From assembly GCA_963576475.1 (NCBI GenBank), contig OY754981.1, positions 15,136,716 to 15,200,715 of the forward strand: a DNA stretch of 64,000 nucleotides, read 5' to 3'. Made by a program: the position numbers and the translations under genes. The notes beneath the pieces were generated by a model that saw only the letters and a list, made by a program, of their open reading frames with translations, searched no databases and was not told the DNA's origin. Below are positions 24,290 to 37,180 of the stretch, one piece after another; position 1 is the stretch's first letter, and every line of letters begins with the position of its first letter. Origin of the DNA: Molanna angustata. Its lineage: Eukaryota; Arthropoda; Insecta; Trichoptera; Molannidae.

Positions 24290-26315
24290 GGGGAATAAAA
24301 AAAACTTACAAAGGGGACACTTAAAAAGGGGAATGATTATCCCCATCCACAAACAAGATGATAAAATGATAGTAAACAATTATCGTCCGATCACATTACT
24401 AAGCACAATATCAAAATATTTGAAAAAATCGCGAAATCGAGGTAACTAACATATCTAGAGAAAAATCAGTTCATTTCCAAAAATCAGTTTGGTTTCAGAG
24501 AAGGCCTCGGGACTTCTGATGCAATAGGCAAATTAAATAAAATGATTACTCAAAGCCTAGACATTGGAAACGAAGCTATTGCAGTATTCTTAGACTTGAG
24601 CAAAGCATTCGATACAGTGTCTCACAAAATTTTAATAAGAAGGCTCCATAATATAGGAATTAGGAATCGTGAACTTAATTGGTTTCAATCGTATATATCC
24701 GATAGAACCCATGTAACGAAATTAAAAACAACGTCCGAAGACTTACCAACTAATGAAACCAAAAGTGATGAACTTAGAGTGACATTTGGAGTTCCTCAAG
24801 GTAGTGTTCTTGGACCTGTACTGTTTCTCATTTATGTTTATCAGTTGTGTTCTGAGAGAGGGAACTATAAAGTTTTGTCATTTGCAGATGACACTGTTAT
24901 ATTTTTTGAGGAAGCAACATGGGAAAAAGTATTTGATTATGCGAATAAAATTATGAATGAAATAAAGAGATGGCTGGATGAAAGCTTGTTAACCCTTAAC
25001 GTGAACAAAAATATTTGACCTTTAGCATAAACAATAATACTCAAACAAATAATACACATAATTTAAAAATCCACACATTCATGTTCCTCTTTATCGCAAT
25101 GCCAATGCACTCCGCTTCAAAAACAAAATAGTATTAAGTACCTAAGGGTATTCATTGATAGCAATCTTAGATGGGATGTGCAAATTGATAAGCTTACATC
25201 CAGACTCAGAAAACTATGCTACTCATTTGTTGCGCTTAGAAATATACTGAATTTGCAAACCTTAAAAATCGTTTATTATGCTTTATTCCAATCAATTACA
25301 TCATACGGCATAATAGGATGGGGAGGTGCTGCTTTTATACACCTTGAACGATTTAACAAAGTTCGAAAATTAATCCTACATATAATGGGTGGATACCCTC
25401 CTCAATATCCAAGTGAAAGCCTCTTCCAGTCTATGAAAGTCCTGACCATTCGACAACTTTTCATTAGGGACGCATTGAGTCGCTTTTGGGATGATTCAAC
25501 AAAAACTAAAACACAAAATAATATCCAAACACGGGCAACACTATCACTTAACTTTAAAATTCCGAAATATAAAACGAAATTTCTCAAAGAAGCTTTTCAT
25601 ATATAGCACCCAAAGTCTACAATGTCCTGGATCTCTCTGTCAAGGGAATTCAAAACAAGAATCTATTTAAGAAGCGTGTGGGGATTTGGCTTTCTCAAAT
25701 GGATCGGGAAAGGACAGAGTACATTTTCAACTCTGAGTACTTGCCTCCTGTATGACGCGACGAACTCGAGCGTAGAGGCGGTGGCGGACGAGCATGTTTT
25801 TTCGTGTTTCTCGTGCATTCCATTTGTTTTGAAATTCATTTGTACATGTTTTTATTCTAAGTTCATCTTTTTATATTATTTTTCTCAAGTTCATCTTTTT
25901 ATATTATTTTGAAATTCATTTGTACGTGTTTTTATTCTAAGTTCATCCTTTTATATTATTTTTCTCAAGTTCATCTTTTTATATTATTTTGAAATTCATT
26001 TGTACATGTTTTTATTCTAAGTTCATCTTTTTATATTATTTTGAAATTCATTTGTACATGTTTTTATTCTAAGTTCATCTTTTTATATTATTTTTCTCAA
26101 GTTCATCTTTTTATATTATTTTGAAATTCATTTGTACATGTTTTTATTCTAAGTTCATCTTTTTATATTATTTTTCTCACTTTAGTTTTGATGTTTGGCA
26201 TCCACCTTATCAATATCACTGTTTTAAGATGCTTTAGCCCCGACACAGGTTTTTTACCTAGTGGAGCATTGCAGTTACAATACTAATAAACAATGTATAT
26301 GTCGAAATAAATAAA
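24290..26315 (+). mobile_element. CR1/Jockey-like LINE with reverse transcriptase, defective
   Basis: Reverse transcriptase blocks are readable in order: LKKGMIIPIHK and NNYRPITLLS (near 24330-24410), FLDLSKAFDTVSH (24587-24625), FGVPQGSVLGPVLF, then the catalytic SFADDTVIFF (near 24880-24910). The frame stops at 25016-25018. It resumes at ~25178 with a post-polymerase region (LTSRLRKLCYSFVALRN, LKIVYYALFQSITSYGIIGWGG). The 3' UTR contains a tandem repeat and ends in (AAAT)n near 26310. The 5' half (endonuclease, ORF1) is missing. The first block and stops between ORFs show inactivating changes. Confidence 0.88.
25831..26178 (+). repeat. Tandem repeat in LINE 3' UTR, 80/52-bp units
   Basis: GAAATTCATTTGTACATG recurs at 25831, 25911, 25991, 26043 and 26123: spacings 80, 80, 52 and 80 bp. 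The 52-bp unit lacks one copy of a 28-bp subrepeat (CTCAAGTTCATCTTTTTATA). Confidence 0.9.
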
Positions 26316-26855
26316 TAAATAAACTTTGTTTTTGTAGGTTTTTGATGTTAATATATATAGTTAATAGAATTTATTGTCCAGGGTGTACAGAGGACATACA
26401 ATTCTATGTTACTATTCCATATACACAAAACCAATACAACGACTCTCACTGTTTAAAAAATACTTCGATAATGTGATGTAAAAAATAGTAAAATTAACAG
26501 TAGTGATAATATTCTAATGTTGGTAGGCAGTTTTTCAGACGGATCAAGGACATACGTTCAGCTATAAGAGAGTTAGTCGTTTTCGCAGAAATTCTTGAAC
26601 CAAGTAATAATTTACGATTAATCATTGTCATGCATTTTGCTGACTAATTTATTGGCTTCGTCGTCAACTGGATGTTGAAACTGGATCAGAACAACTAAGT
26701 ATCCAGTCATGTTATAATAAGCTTTTCCTCGGCTGTAAGCTAATAAAAGCCTAGAATATATCAGTCCAGTAGCTTAAATGTGCTAGTCTCCTTTTGTTTT
26801 TATGTTTGATCTCAGTTTATAGTAATAGGTAATACGAATTTATAAAGCGCCGTTT

Positions 26856-26997
26856 ACCCATATCATGAATATAATTATCTTATGGAGTTTTATAGTATCT
26901 TAAGATATTATAAAACTCCGTAACATAATTATATCCACGATATGGGTTATCATGAGGGTTTTGATTCCACTGCTTGATCGGACTTGCCCCCCCTGAA
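26856..26997 (-). mobile_element. Short element with terminal ~95-bp hairpin, copy 2
   Basis: Inverse-oriented partner of 12772-12913. It reads TTACCCATATCATG, hairpin with GGAGTTTTAT/ATAAAACTCC, CGATATGGGTTATCATGAGGG, TTTTGATTCC and GGACTTGCCCCCCCTG. Sequence outside CAGGGGGG and GGGTAA differs between the two copies, which fixes the element's edges. Confidence 0.6.
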
Positions 26998-27435
26998 TTG
27001 GGTATCCAATAACTGGAATAAATATATGAAAAAAAAACATTTGGGAATGCAGATAATTTATATCGAGGTAGGGATATTGACAAATATTTTGGGCAAAGGA
27101 AGCTAACAAATAAAAAATATTTTTGTTCAGCGCAGTCCACGTGAAGATGTTAGTTTGTTTAGTTCTATAGGTGTATTATTGAGGAGAGCGACTAGATCAA
27201 TGTATACCTAGTTTTAATGCGAACGGGTAGTGCATGTTAGCTCACACGGTAATTTTATTAAAACAATATGTAAATGACGAAATGGAAATGATGTGGATAT
27301 GCAGAATATATACCTTCAAGATTGGCGAGTGAAGCTGAAGAAACAGGAAAGGTATCTACTATCTTGATATATACATACGATGGATATTCTATTATCCTTT
27401 AGATATATTTTATAAAGTAAAATTTACTCGATTCA
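26998..27435. other. Intergenic DNA, nothing recognised
   Basis: AT-rich, no supported gene or repeat. Confidence 0.4.
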
Positions 27436-28185
27436 GGGCTGCGTTTACAATGAACGCCGAGTGTGCTTAGTGACGCTCTAAGCCGTTCATATGTAATGAC
27501 CGGAAACAGACGTTCGAAAGACACTGTGGCGTTCAGATTGAACGTCGAGTGAACACATCAAGCACTCGGTATCTGTTGACTTCTATTTTATCTGTGGTAT
27601 GATGACTTCTAGTTGTTTCTGTGGTACCTATTATGTCAGTTGACATTATTATGATGACAATTTGCATTCACAAAAAAGGTTAATTTATAAAAATGTCATT
27701 TAAAAATATAGTAAGAGATCAGAGAGCATTATTTACTCCACTGCCAAATTGTTGTCTTTCGATGAAAATATAACCTAAAAAGTCACATCTATGATAAATG
27801 ATATTTGACATTTAAAATACGGATAGCCTAGTCTTTACACCATTTTTTTAAACCTAACCTACAAAAGTTTGGTTAAAATAGGTTGGTTAGGTTTGTTTGT
27901 AGTTATAATTGCGACTGGCGTGAGCCAGTTGCATTATATATTAAAAAAAGTAACTCAAAAATAAAAAAAATGACTAAATTGGTATTTTTACCAAACTTTT
28001 ATAAGTAATGTTTAAAAAAAAATGGTGTGAAGACTAGGCTATCCTTAAAACGCTCGATGCTGCGTTCAGATTGAAACGCCGCTCGAAAGCGTTCAGTGAC
28101 ATTGCTGGGAAAAACGCCATAATCTGCAACTTCAGGTACCTACATCCGACACCCGCCGTCAAGTGTTGTATGTGAACACAGCCCT
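27436..28185. mobile_element. Non-autonomous DNA transposon, GGGCTGYGTTCA family, copy 2
   Basis: Starts GGGCTGCGTTTACAATGAACG and ends GTATGTGAACACAGCCC. It corresponds end to end to 2854-3403, but is lengthened by a 224-bp MULE-like MITE (27821-28044). Comparing the two copies gives the empty site for that insertion. Confidence 0.8.
27821..28044. mobile_element. Nested MULE-like MITE, 9-bp target duplication
   Basis: Terminal inverted repeats of about 33 bp: GGATAGCCTAGTCTTTACAC at the left; GTGTGAAGACTAGGCTATCC at the right, differing by one substitution and A/T-run length. It is flanked by TTAAAATAC (27812-27820) and TTAAAACGC (28045-28053). The uninterrupted relative at ~3269 reads TTAAAATGC. 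A 9-bp duplication with long inverted repeats fits the Mutator superfamily. No coding capacity. Confidence 0.8.
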
Positions 28186-28344
28186 GAATATGTAGTGTAA
28201 TTATTTATGAAGAGTGTATGTAGTATAAAATAATGTTTTTTATATTACTTTAAATTATTGCGTAAGATTATCTTGAAGGTATACATTGTAAGTAATAGTT
28301 TAGATGAAAAATAACAAAATTACACTAGTTTTTATTAAGCCTAG

Positions 28345-28517
28345 GAGTGCGCGATATATCCGAGAATTTCCAAGAAAACAGATTGAGATGGTACGGACAT
28401 ATTTGTAAAAGACCACGAATGAAAGACCAAAGACCAAAAACTAAACGTCCAAAGAATGTGCGCGGACGGAAAGAAGCGGTGCAGCAGGATAATGTAAGTA
28501 ACGGAGTTATGTATAGT
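28345..28517 (+). mobile_element. LINE C-terminal fragment interrupted by a MITE
   Basis: Encodes DISENFQENRLRWYGHICKR, the RWYGH-type motif of RTE-like C termini. Sequence similar in style resumes after the MITE at 28646-28735 (ending GCTGAAGAAAAGAAGA), suggesting the MITE landed inside a LINE fragment. Confidence 0.55.
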
Positions 28518-28645
28518 TTCCGTCACTTCTTGAGCTTTTTCGGCGTGGACGGGGGACGGTTTGCACATATACCTATAAGAAAAATACACAAATTTGCGTT
28601 CTGCGGACCCACGTGAGAGGCTCAAGATGTTTTCCGATAACCCTG
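28518..28645 (+). mobile_element. MITE family C, copy 2
   Basis: Aligns by eye with 7168-7300: TCACTTCTTGAGCTTTT, ACGGGGGACGGTTTGCAC, ATACACAAATTTGCGTTCTG, then GCTCAAGATGTTTTCCGA. Confidence 0.65.
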
Positions 28646-29011
28646 GAGGATGCACAGAACCCGTGATAGCGGAAGCGTCAGACTCAGAAAGCAGATCCTA
28701 CCCTCACGTGGGACAATTGCTGAAGAAAAGAAGATTTTTAATAAATATAGTTTTATATATACATACAGACTAAGTGATATAATATGTACAATATAAGTGA
28801 GTGACCCTGAGCGGAATGATCAGTGTGGTACTACAAGTATATATTGAACAAGGTTTAGTAAATTGTATCGCTTAACTTAATTGTTTTTTTGGTACCAGAC
28901 CACACTTAGGTACAACAATAGGTATATTGTCGTCGAAAAAAAAACAACAAAAATCTATTTTTTCTATATACTTACATTTCATTTTTATTAAAAAAGGTAG
29001 AAGTTATTATT

Positions 29012-29528
29012 ACTCCTCACTAACCCAAGGGGATATAGTGGGGAGTTATGATTTCGCAATTTTTAAGGCTATTTTTTTTGCAGATTATCAACTTGTATCA
29101 TGCTGAGATTGTATTCTGAAAGTTTCATCATAATGTATCTGTGCTGTGTGCAGTGTGTTATGCACGGCGTGTTCATTTTACTTTATCGATTATAAACTAA
29201 AGTACTCATTCGATTGTATTCAAATTTTGCAAATATTTATATCTAATACTCGATTAGATCCCATAAGACTTTGAACGATATATGAATAGTGATTCTCAAT
29301 TTTTTAACTGTCAAATATTTCAAAGTGACCCCAAGCTCAGGAAAATTAAAATTTGAAATTTTTATTTCCAAATTCGTAAAAAGGCACATCGCCTTCATAA
29401 AATGACATTGAAGAGTTATCAAGTTTTCATAATAAAATATTTAAATAAAAAATAATTTAACAAACTCATTTCATGAAAATGCTGAATATTTTCCATACAA
29501 CATTTGAATGACTTGTTAGTGAGGAGTT
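29012..29528. mobile_element. Non-autonomous DNA transposon, ACTCCTCACTAAC ends, copy 1
   Basis: Begins ACTCCTCACTAAC and ends GTTAGTGAGGAGT, an exact 13-bp inverted repeat ~517 bp apart. The body (ATCATGCTGAGATTGTATTC, AAGTGACCCCAAGCTCAG) is repeated at 61389-61950. No open frame. Confidence 0.8.
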
Positions 29529-30384
29529 TAACGTTTGCCACAACCCACTCGTTTTTTAATGTTGCATTCTTATTTTTTTAATTTTGTTTTAATACCTTCA
29601 AAATGTGTCATAAATTGATACATATATGTTTCTTTTCTACTTTCCAATCTTATTCTCACCTACATGATTAAAATAATTTTTTTAAAAAGTATAGGTAGGT
29701 ACCTAATCATCATATGTTTTCTAATTGCATTTACTAGATAATTATTGTTTTTATTTTTGTGCATGTTACATAAAAATCAATTTGAGGAGCTGAAAATCAG
29801 TATAAAGTATTCTGGCATTTAAAATAGAGGTATACCTACTTGGAACAGAAAACGCTAAATTGTTAAAACCCTACTGATGACCATTTGGATTGTAAAAAGA
29901 GATAATAAAGCATAATATAATCTTAGCAATAGCTGTGGAATAAATAACATTGGTTAATTCAAAAAGTAAAGTTGTTCCACAAACCATCACAGTATCAACA
30001 TATGTCAAAATTTGACATATCCGATGTCCTATAATCAATAAACATCCATCCCCATCCATAAATTTCATGCATGTTATATTCTATTATGATACATGAATAA
30101 TTAATTACCAATGTCTGCACGGAGCAGACTATGCATTAATCTTGAATATTACATATATACCTAGTTACATATTATTCAATTGAAACAATCTGCTCTGAAT
30201 AGATAATAATTTATTGCTACAAGCGATTCTTCTTCTTACATCCAATAAACTATGTATTCCAGTTTAGATGACAGAAGCGAAAATCGAGTTATAATCTGTC
30301 TATTTTATACCAACTTACATTGAACGGTACTTTGAGTCCCCTACCCATTCTCGCATCTATCCCCAAGCGAATCTACAAACTACT
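29529..30384. other. Intergenic DNA, nothing recognised
   Basis: AT-rich; no gene supported. Confidence 0.4.
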
Positions 30385-30560
30385 AGCGGACCCGGCAGAC
30401 GTTGTCCTGTCCGATCTACTGGCTTGTCTGCTATTAGCTGATTCAGCAAACATAAAAATCACCACACACCATCACGGCGTATCCCACAATGTGGGGAAAC
30501 CAGCGACAGGTGTGCGGGTGTGAATTAACTTATAATACTCACACATCAATCTCGCCTCAC
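30385..30560 (-). repeat. RTE-like 3' module, family 2, plus LINE debris
   Basis: Starts with CTAGCGGACCCGGCAGACGT, a LINE-type phrase. It then carries, inverted, ACCATCACGGCGTATCCCAC and CAGCGACAGGTGTGCGGGTG, the family-2 3' module also seen at 36195, 53333 and 59690. Confidence 0.6.
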
Positions 30561-32169
30561 CTAAAAAAACAATATTCCGAATACATATGCGTGGTGAAGT
30601 GTGTAATATGTTATATTGCGTGTTGCATTTTAATAAGATTATATAATAATTTTTAATATAATAAGTATTTGATATTGTTTATCAAATATGTAATAAATAA
30701 AAGTAAAGAACAACATCAAAGATAATGTCGAGTAAAATAATACTATATACATATGTATTACTTATTGCCAAGAAAGCACACATGGGTAATGTGCGCGTTA
30801 ATATTCAAAACCATTAAAGTTATTTAAGTATTATTTCAAAATTGCCCAAGAAACCATGAAAACATACATGTCGGTATCTCAAGTATATGACTATTGACAT
30901 GTTATTATCTTCAGTGTATGGTTGAAGAGGACCTCAGATGGTCACAGCTTCAGGCTCCTCTAATAAGGCTGATTATCCTGATACATGAGCCAAGCCTTGT
31001 ACAGGATCGATCCAAGTAAAAAAAGTTCGATGGCAAAAAACCAAGCACAAATTCATTGTATACATATTGAATATTTTTAAACCTACTGGATTTCATCGGA
31101 CTTCATTACATAAAGATCATTTGTTTTTTAAACAATTATTTTTCTAGTTATTGGCCTTTGCAAATGAGATTTTTTTTTAATGGTTGGATGGAGATTCTCA
31201 AAACGATGGAGAAAGTTCAGTCTCACAGCCTCAAAAGTTCAGAACTTTTTGGAGTCCGCTAAAAGAAGTCTAAAAGAAGAAGAAGTTTGAAAAACGCCGA
31301 AAATCATTCCAAGGGCGTACATGCTTGCTTGTTGGCTCTACGAAGCACGATATTTGAATTAGTATAGTAATTCTCTTGCGAAATAAAAAAAAAATGAATG
31401 AAACAAAAACACTTACAAATGCATTCGTCGTTTCTCAGCTTGATTCCTCGGCTGTCCAGCATAATGCTGAAATCAACTCGATAGATTACAGATGGTGTAG
31501 GTATAATGCAGCGGCAAGGCTTATTTTTGGTGCGGATAAACTATGTCGATGATATAAACAAAAGGCTGTGTTTCTCGAACAAACATTAAAGTAATAGTAA
31601 GTTATAGTTAAAATACTTTGATTTCGTAAAATTGTTCAAAACTTTTATTTGTTTCATTTTAATTATAATTTTATGAAATAAAACTATTTCAACTATACTA
31701 TTACCGATAATTTTGTCGAAACAACCCAACCCAAGGATCAGATGTGGATACTTGTTAAATGATATTAAGGAGCCTTAATTTTTGCGATCGTATAACAAAA
31801 TCATCTTGTCCAAAATTAATGTTTTGTCTATTAATTTCATAGACAAATGAAAACGGTGATTATTTTCAATAAAGTGGCAACTTCAAAAAAATAGTTATTT
31901 TTTCGAATAATGCATAATATGTACGATATTTGATTCGCGTCTCGAATTTAATTCAGAATCATTGCAACGGCGCTGCTTGGTTTTTGAGTAATGAATACTT
32001 TATTTTGTTTTTGAAACATTGTAATTGTTCTGGTCTAGATAGTTCTGCGGTCGTCGTGGTATGGTAATTGATTCTTGGTGGAGAAGCGTTCCAAAAACTA
32101 ATTATTTGTTATCTAAAATATATTAATGTACAAATAAACGTTATAGTTTCACAAATTCATTTAGTACAA
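30561..32169. other. Intergenic DNA, nothing recognised
   Basis: No gene supported. The piece GAAGAGGACCTCAGATGGTC near 30925 looks like transposon debris but was not classified. Confidence 0.4.
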
Positions 32170-33020
32170 CATAATTAGCAATTAATGCAATCGAATTAGT
32201 AAAAAATAAACCAAGTTAGAGTTGTACAAAAATTAATCATAAAGGTTATACTTAAGAAAACACGCACTTTCCCCACTACAACACTATTTGACATGTTCAA
32301 AGTACCCAAAGTAGATAATATTTATAAAAAAGTGTCTATTTTGCAAATTTTCAAAGATAATGTTATACAAAAAATTGAAAAAAATAAGTCTCTGCGATTC
32401 CAAAATGATTTTAAAATACCCAAATGTAATACAGGACAATTACAAAACAACTACATTTATTTGGGAATAAAATTTTTCAATTGCCTCCCAAATGAATTAA
32501 AGCAGATAAAAGAATTTAAAAAATTTAAACATAAATTAAAATTGCACTTAACTTTCTAAAATAGTAGTTTTCGATTTTGTTATTTTGATTTGTTTCAATT
32601 TCCAGTATTTTCTTTTTTTATTTTTGAATATGTGTTTTGATATATTTGAATCGTCTATAATTCAATATTACTCATTTTTCAATTATTTTCATGTTTTTCT
32701 TTTTTTTTGGTTTGAATATGTGTTCTGATATGTTTTCTCATTTGAGTATTCTTCTTTTTCATTTATTTTCAACCTTTTTATGATGTTTATTTGATTTTTT
32801 TTGTTCATGTATGATTTGATTTAATTACTTTTACTTTTATGTTGACTTTGCTTTGTATTGATATTTTTTATTTTGTTATAAGTGCTTCCCTCATCAAGCA
32901 CAAGATTGTCATCTTTTTGATGAGGTACTGCAGGGAAAAATATGTAAGAATATTATTACTAGTGAATTTATATATTGATTTGTATTATAAAATATATTAA
33001 AAAATAAAATAAATAAATAA
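32170..33020 (+). mobile_element. LINE 3' end (CR1/Jockey-like)
   Basis: Frame 32293-32559 has the terminal LINE signature YLGIKFFNCLPNELK followed by FKKFKHKLKLHL and stop. A T-rich 3' UTR has repeated TTTGATATG-type phrases. The tail AAATAAATAAATAAAT ends near 33023. Confidence 0.7.
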
Positions 33021-34414
33021 ATAATTTTAAACGCAAAAGAGTGTGAAATCGAGGAGATCGTGATTGGTAAAGACAAAGGATAGGATATTATTAATGGCGT
33101 GATTGTACTTCGAGAGAGAGTGAGAGAGAGAGAGATTGATCGGGGCAGAAATTCCTCGCAATTTCTTCGAGAATATTCCAGACAAACCTGTTGGAAGCCA
33201 ATCACCAGACAGACCACCAAGTAAATTGAAGGATACCTGGAAATATTTTTCTCAGGAACCGAGGGCAATTTAAAAGTTGATAAAAAAATTATCCGCCCCG
33301 TCTTATTTTGTAACATGAACATATGGAATCGTTTAGTGGAATTTTGAGTTTGATACTAATTAATGTATAATCAAAATATTATTTTATTCAATGTCTCGTG
33401 GATGTGAATATTGGAATTTATCTCGCGACGACGATATCCCTCATTTCCACATATAAACATTTTTTTATTAAAAGACGCCTTTTGAAAGATTTATTTGTTG
33501 TATTTAAAGAACTTTTTGTAAGTTTTCAACTATCCCATCTGTATATAATGCTATAATTTTATCATTTATATATCGAAGAATGAATTTATTCATCATCGTA
33601 ATAAAATAAAGTGCACGTATCTTCTGCCCGCCGTAGCGATGAAACTTGAAATGATGACATGAAATCTCTAATATTTCTGGCAGGTTAAACTAGTAAGAAA
33701 TAAATATAAAATAATGATTGGATTGCTATATACTAATTAAAGATTATTCATACTATATCGTGCTGTTTTAATAATTGGGGTAGGAAAAGTAGGTACAAAG
33801 CGTCACACTCTAACCCCATGACACATGATTCTTGTCTCATTTACATCCATAAGTTATAAATTGAATTTTTTTATTTTATTTTGTATGTGATAGTGTCTAA
33901 ATTTCCATTTTAGACATTAGACATTGGACATGCTTCATCAGATGTTCGTCAGTCATTTTTTATATGCGTCCAAACCCAACCTTTGTAAAGTCCAAACTAA
34001 ATTGATTTCTTTATATATTTTTGATACCAATACATCGATGGGTAACCGGACATATAATGCAAGTCCACTTTTTGGTGAAATTGAGTTATGATACACATTT
34101 TGTAGAGCTCAACTTTGTCTTTGACCTGTGAAAATATAGTATGTTCATAATTTAAAAATGAATATTACATGCAAATGTACCAGCATTGCCAGCATTGTGA
34201 ATATTCATGTTGAGTTTTCTCAAAACTACCTATAATGGACACACAATATATGTCCGGTAAGCCATCGAAATATAAAGGAGTTGTTTATACGTTAAATGTA
34301 TTGAATACAATTTGTACAGTAGGTACATTAATTAAGATCTGATGACTAAGATTATGGTAACTTTCTGAGATTTCATCTGTTGAAACATTAAAAGTGTTTA
34401 CATGTTCTGTAAAA
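33021..34414. other. Intergenic DNA, nothing recognised
   Basis: Includes a GA-rich run near 33111-33137. No supported gene. Confidence 0.4.
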
Positions 34415-34562
34415 GATCGGCCTTCGTGGCTCAGTTGGTTGGGTATCTGACTGCTGATCCAAGGGTCCCGGGTTCGATTCCCGGTGGAGACACAGTTTTT
34501 AATTGTGTTTTCAGTCTGGATCTGTGAGACGATAAATATCGTAAGTCTCCAGAATGTGACAA
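34415..34562 (+). repeat. tRNA-derived SINE, family A, copy 1
   Basis: Head GATCGGCCTTCGTGGCTCAG with A box (TGGCTCAGTTGG) and B box (GGGTTCGATTCCC). Then GGTGGAGACACAGTTTTT and AGTCTGGATCTGTGAGACGA. The two acceptor-arm ends do not pair, so it is not a working tRNA gene. Family members: 42134-42262 and 59296-59392 (-). Confidence 0.85.
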
Positions 34563-35565
34563 CTTGTGTTGAGTTGATATTTGACATGGTACCTGTTAGT
34601 TGCCCGAAAAGCAATATTCAAATTTAGTTTTTGATATTCGTTTTAAAATAGCATATAGATGGGTTTCATAAAACTGCATTTGAATCGAATAATTAAGAAA
34701 CACAATATGCCAGTACCAAAAAGGTGGAACCAAAAAAACCAAAACAATAAACAGAATTAGTTAAAATGTTCAGAACATAGCCAAAAACATATGATACAAT
34801 AGAAAATAGGATTTTTTGGTGAATTCTTCTTAAAAAAAAGGTTTTTTATGTCTTTTGAAAAATGAAGGTCCACTGTAGTACTTTTTATATTAATCGATAT
34901 AATTTGGGTATAAGGAATCATTTGAAATACATGTATGTCAGTACATTAACTTAAGTAATGGATATTTTAGTAATAGTCACAACCCAGACGTTAATATACC
35001 TAATGATTTTAGCAGACAGTTGTCATCGAAACATGAAAGTCATCTATGGAATAAAATAAACTAATCACTAGACACTTCAGTCAACAGCTTCTATGTACAA
35101 ACTGAAGATATATGAATATTTAATGATGAATAAATCTCGATGGATCATTACACGCTTGTCCTTGCTGGGACATTGCTATTTTTTAGCGATGTCCATAATA
35201 ATAATAACAATTATTGAAACCTGTTTAAAGTCATAATTTCACTTGAATAACATTTAGCTATTAAACATGTTTTATGGCTTCATATAACGCTGCATGAATA
35301 TGCCAGTTTAACAAGGCTTATATAATGCAAAATATGAGTGCATTTCAAATTTTAGTACCTATATTGAAATTGACAAGTAACGATTACACCTACTTGTAAA
35401 GGGATATTGAAATAATCAAGTATTTAGTATAAATATCCACCTATCTTGAATCTATTCTTAACACCTTTTAATTGTGGTGAAAAGTTTAGGTAAGAAAATG
35501 GAGGCATTATTTTATGCTATAAGTTGTCTGATAAACAAGCATTTTTTAATTTTATTTAAAAGTAA
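34563..35565. other. Intergenic DNA, nothing recognised
   Basis: AT-rich, no gene or repeat recognised. Confidence 0.4.
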
Positions 35566-35645
35566 AAACACAGTTTCACACAGAGACCTCTGAAGATGCT
35601 GGCTGTGTCTAGCGAAAGGATTGAAACTGTGTGTTTTTATTATTA
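35566..35645 (+). repeat. Penelope-like terminal motif, possible hammerhead ribozyme
   Basis: AAAACACAGTTTCA and TGAAACTGTGTGTTTT form an outer stem. Inside are CTCTGAAGATG, a CTGG/CTAG stem-loop and CGAAAGG. The order outer stem, CTGAnGA, stem, GAAA, outer stem matches a hammerhead core in outline. The assignment is tentative. Confidence 0.45.
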
Positions 35646-36194
35646 TTTTTAAAATTCAAATTTCATATATAATTATGAACTTCCACTACCCCCTATTCAG
35701 TAACTATTGTAACTAAAATAGGAACGTTCTAAAATTGTAGATTTTATATTTACGGTATTATTTCAGCGTTATAAAATATCAACTTGGACTAAATGGAATA
35801 GGAACATACATATATTGGCCGGAACGTTCTTAAAAAGTTACTGAATGAGACGTATTTTGAATGATTATGAAATTTTTTAATTAACGTCTAATTCAAGAAC
35901 TTTTTGTGTTATATTGTGTTAACGAAAAAACTTTGTAACTATTTTTCATTATATTTGAATCGTACCTACAGAAAAATGTTATGATGTCTTTACCAATTTG
36001 TTTTTTTTCAAGAAATATAAAGGTATACTAATTCTTGGATCTTTCGAATTAATAAATAATATTAATAAATAAAATCAAGGTGAAATCAAATAAGACATGA
36101 AGATAACCAAATAAATAGCTAAAGTTCATAATCGCTGTGTAGCACCGGCTTAATAGTGTTTCCACTCTTTTCTATTATCATCGTTTTTGGGTGT

Positions 36195-36350
36195 CCCGTA
36201 AGAGCGTCTTTTTTTTTTAGACGAGACTGGTGTATGAGTATACATGCACGTGTCGTGCTTCCATTTATAAAGTAGTGCACACCCACACACCTGTCGCTGG
36301 TTACCCCACATTGTGGGATATGCCGTGATGGTATGTATGTACGTAAGTTC
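36195..36350 (+). repeat. RTE-like 3' module, family 2, good copy
   Basis: Reads AGACGAGACTGGTGTATGAG, GCACGTGTCGTGCTTCC, CACACCTGTCGCTGGTTACC and ends GGGATATGCCGTGATGGTATGTATG. It looks like a LINE 3' UTR or a SINE mobilised by it. Confidence 0.6.
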
Positions 36351-36650
36351 ATAATAAAAAATTTAATTTGAGGTTTTTGCTTATTTTTTTCAACTTTGAT
36401 TTCTGTATTTTTCCAATATATTCAGAATCAAATTAGCCCGATATGGGAGCTTTTAAAGTTTAAAACCGATAGCTAAATTAATCATAAATATGTTTTTATT
36501 TTTTTCCTATGGCTGTTCACCCCGAAGGAGTGTTGTTTGCCAAAAAGAAGTGTAATTGATTAAATTTAATATTTTTATGTGTGTAGATTATGAAAACTAT
36601 TTATTTTAAATCTTTATTAAGTTATTTTTTATAAATCTACCAATAAAGAC

Positions 36651-37180
<530 letters not shown>

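Noticed and set aside
34417..34493. Apparent tRNA gene with good A and B boxes
   Set aside because: The acceptor-arm ends do not pair, and two related copies with the same extra body show it is a SINE.
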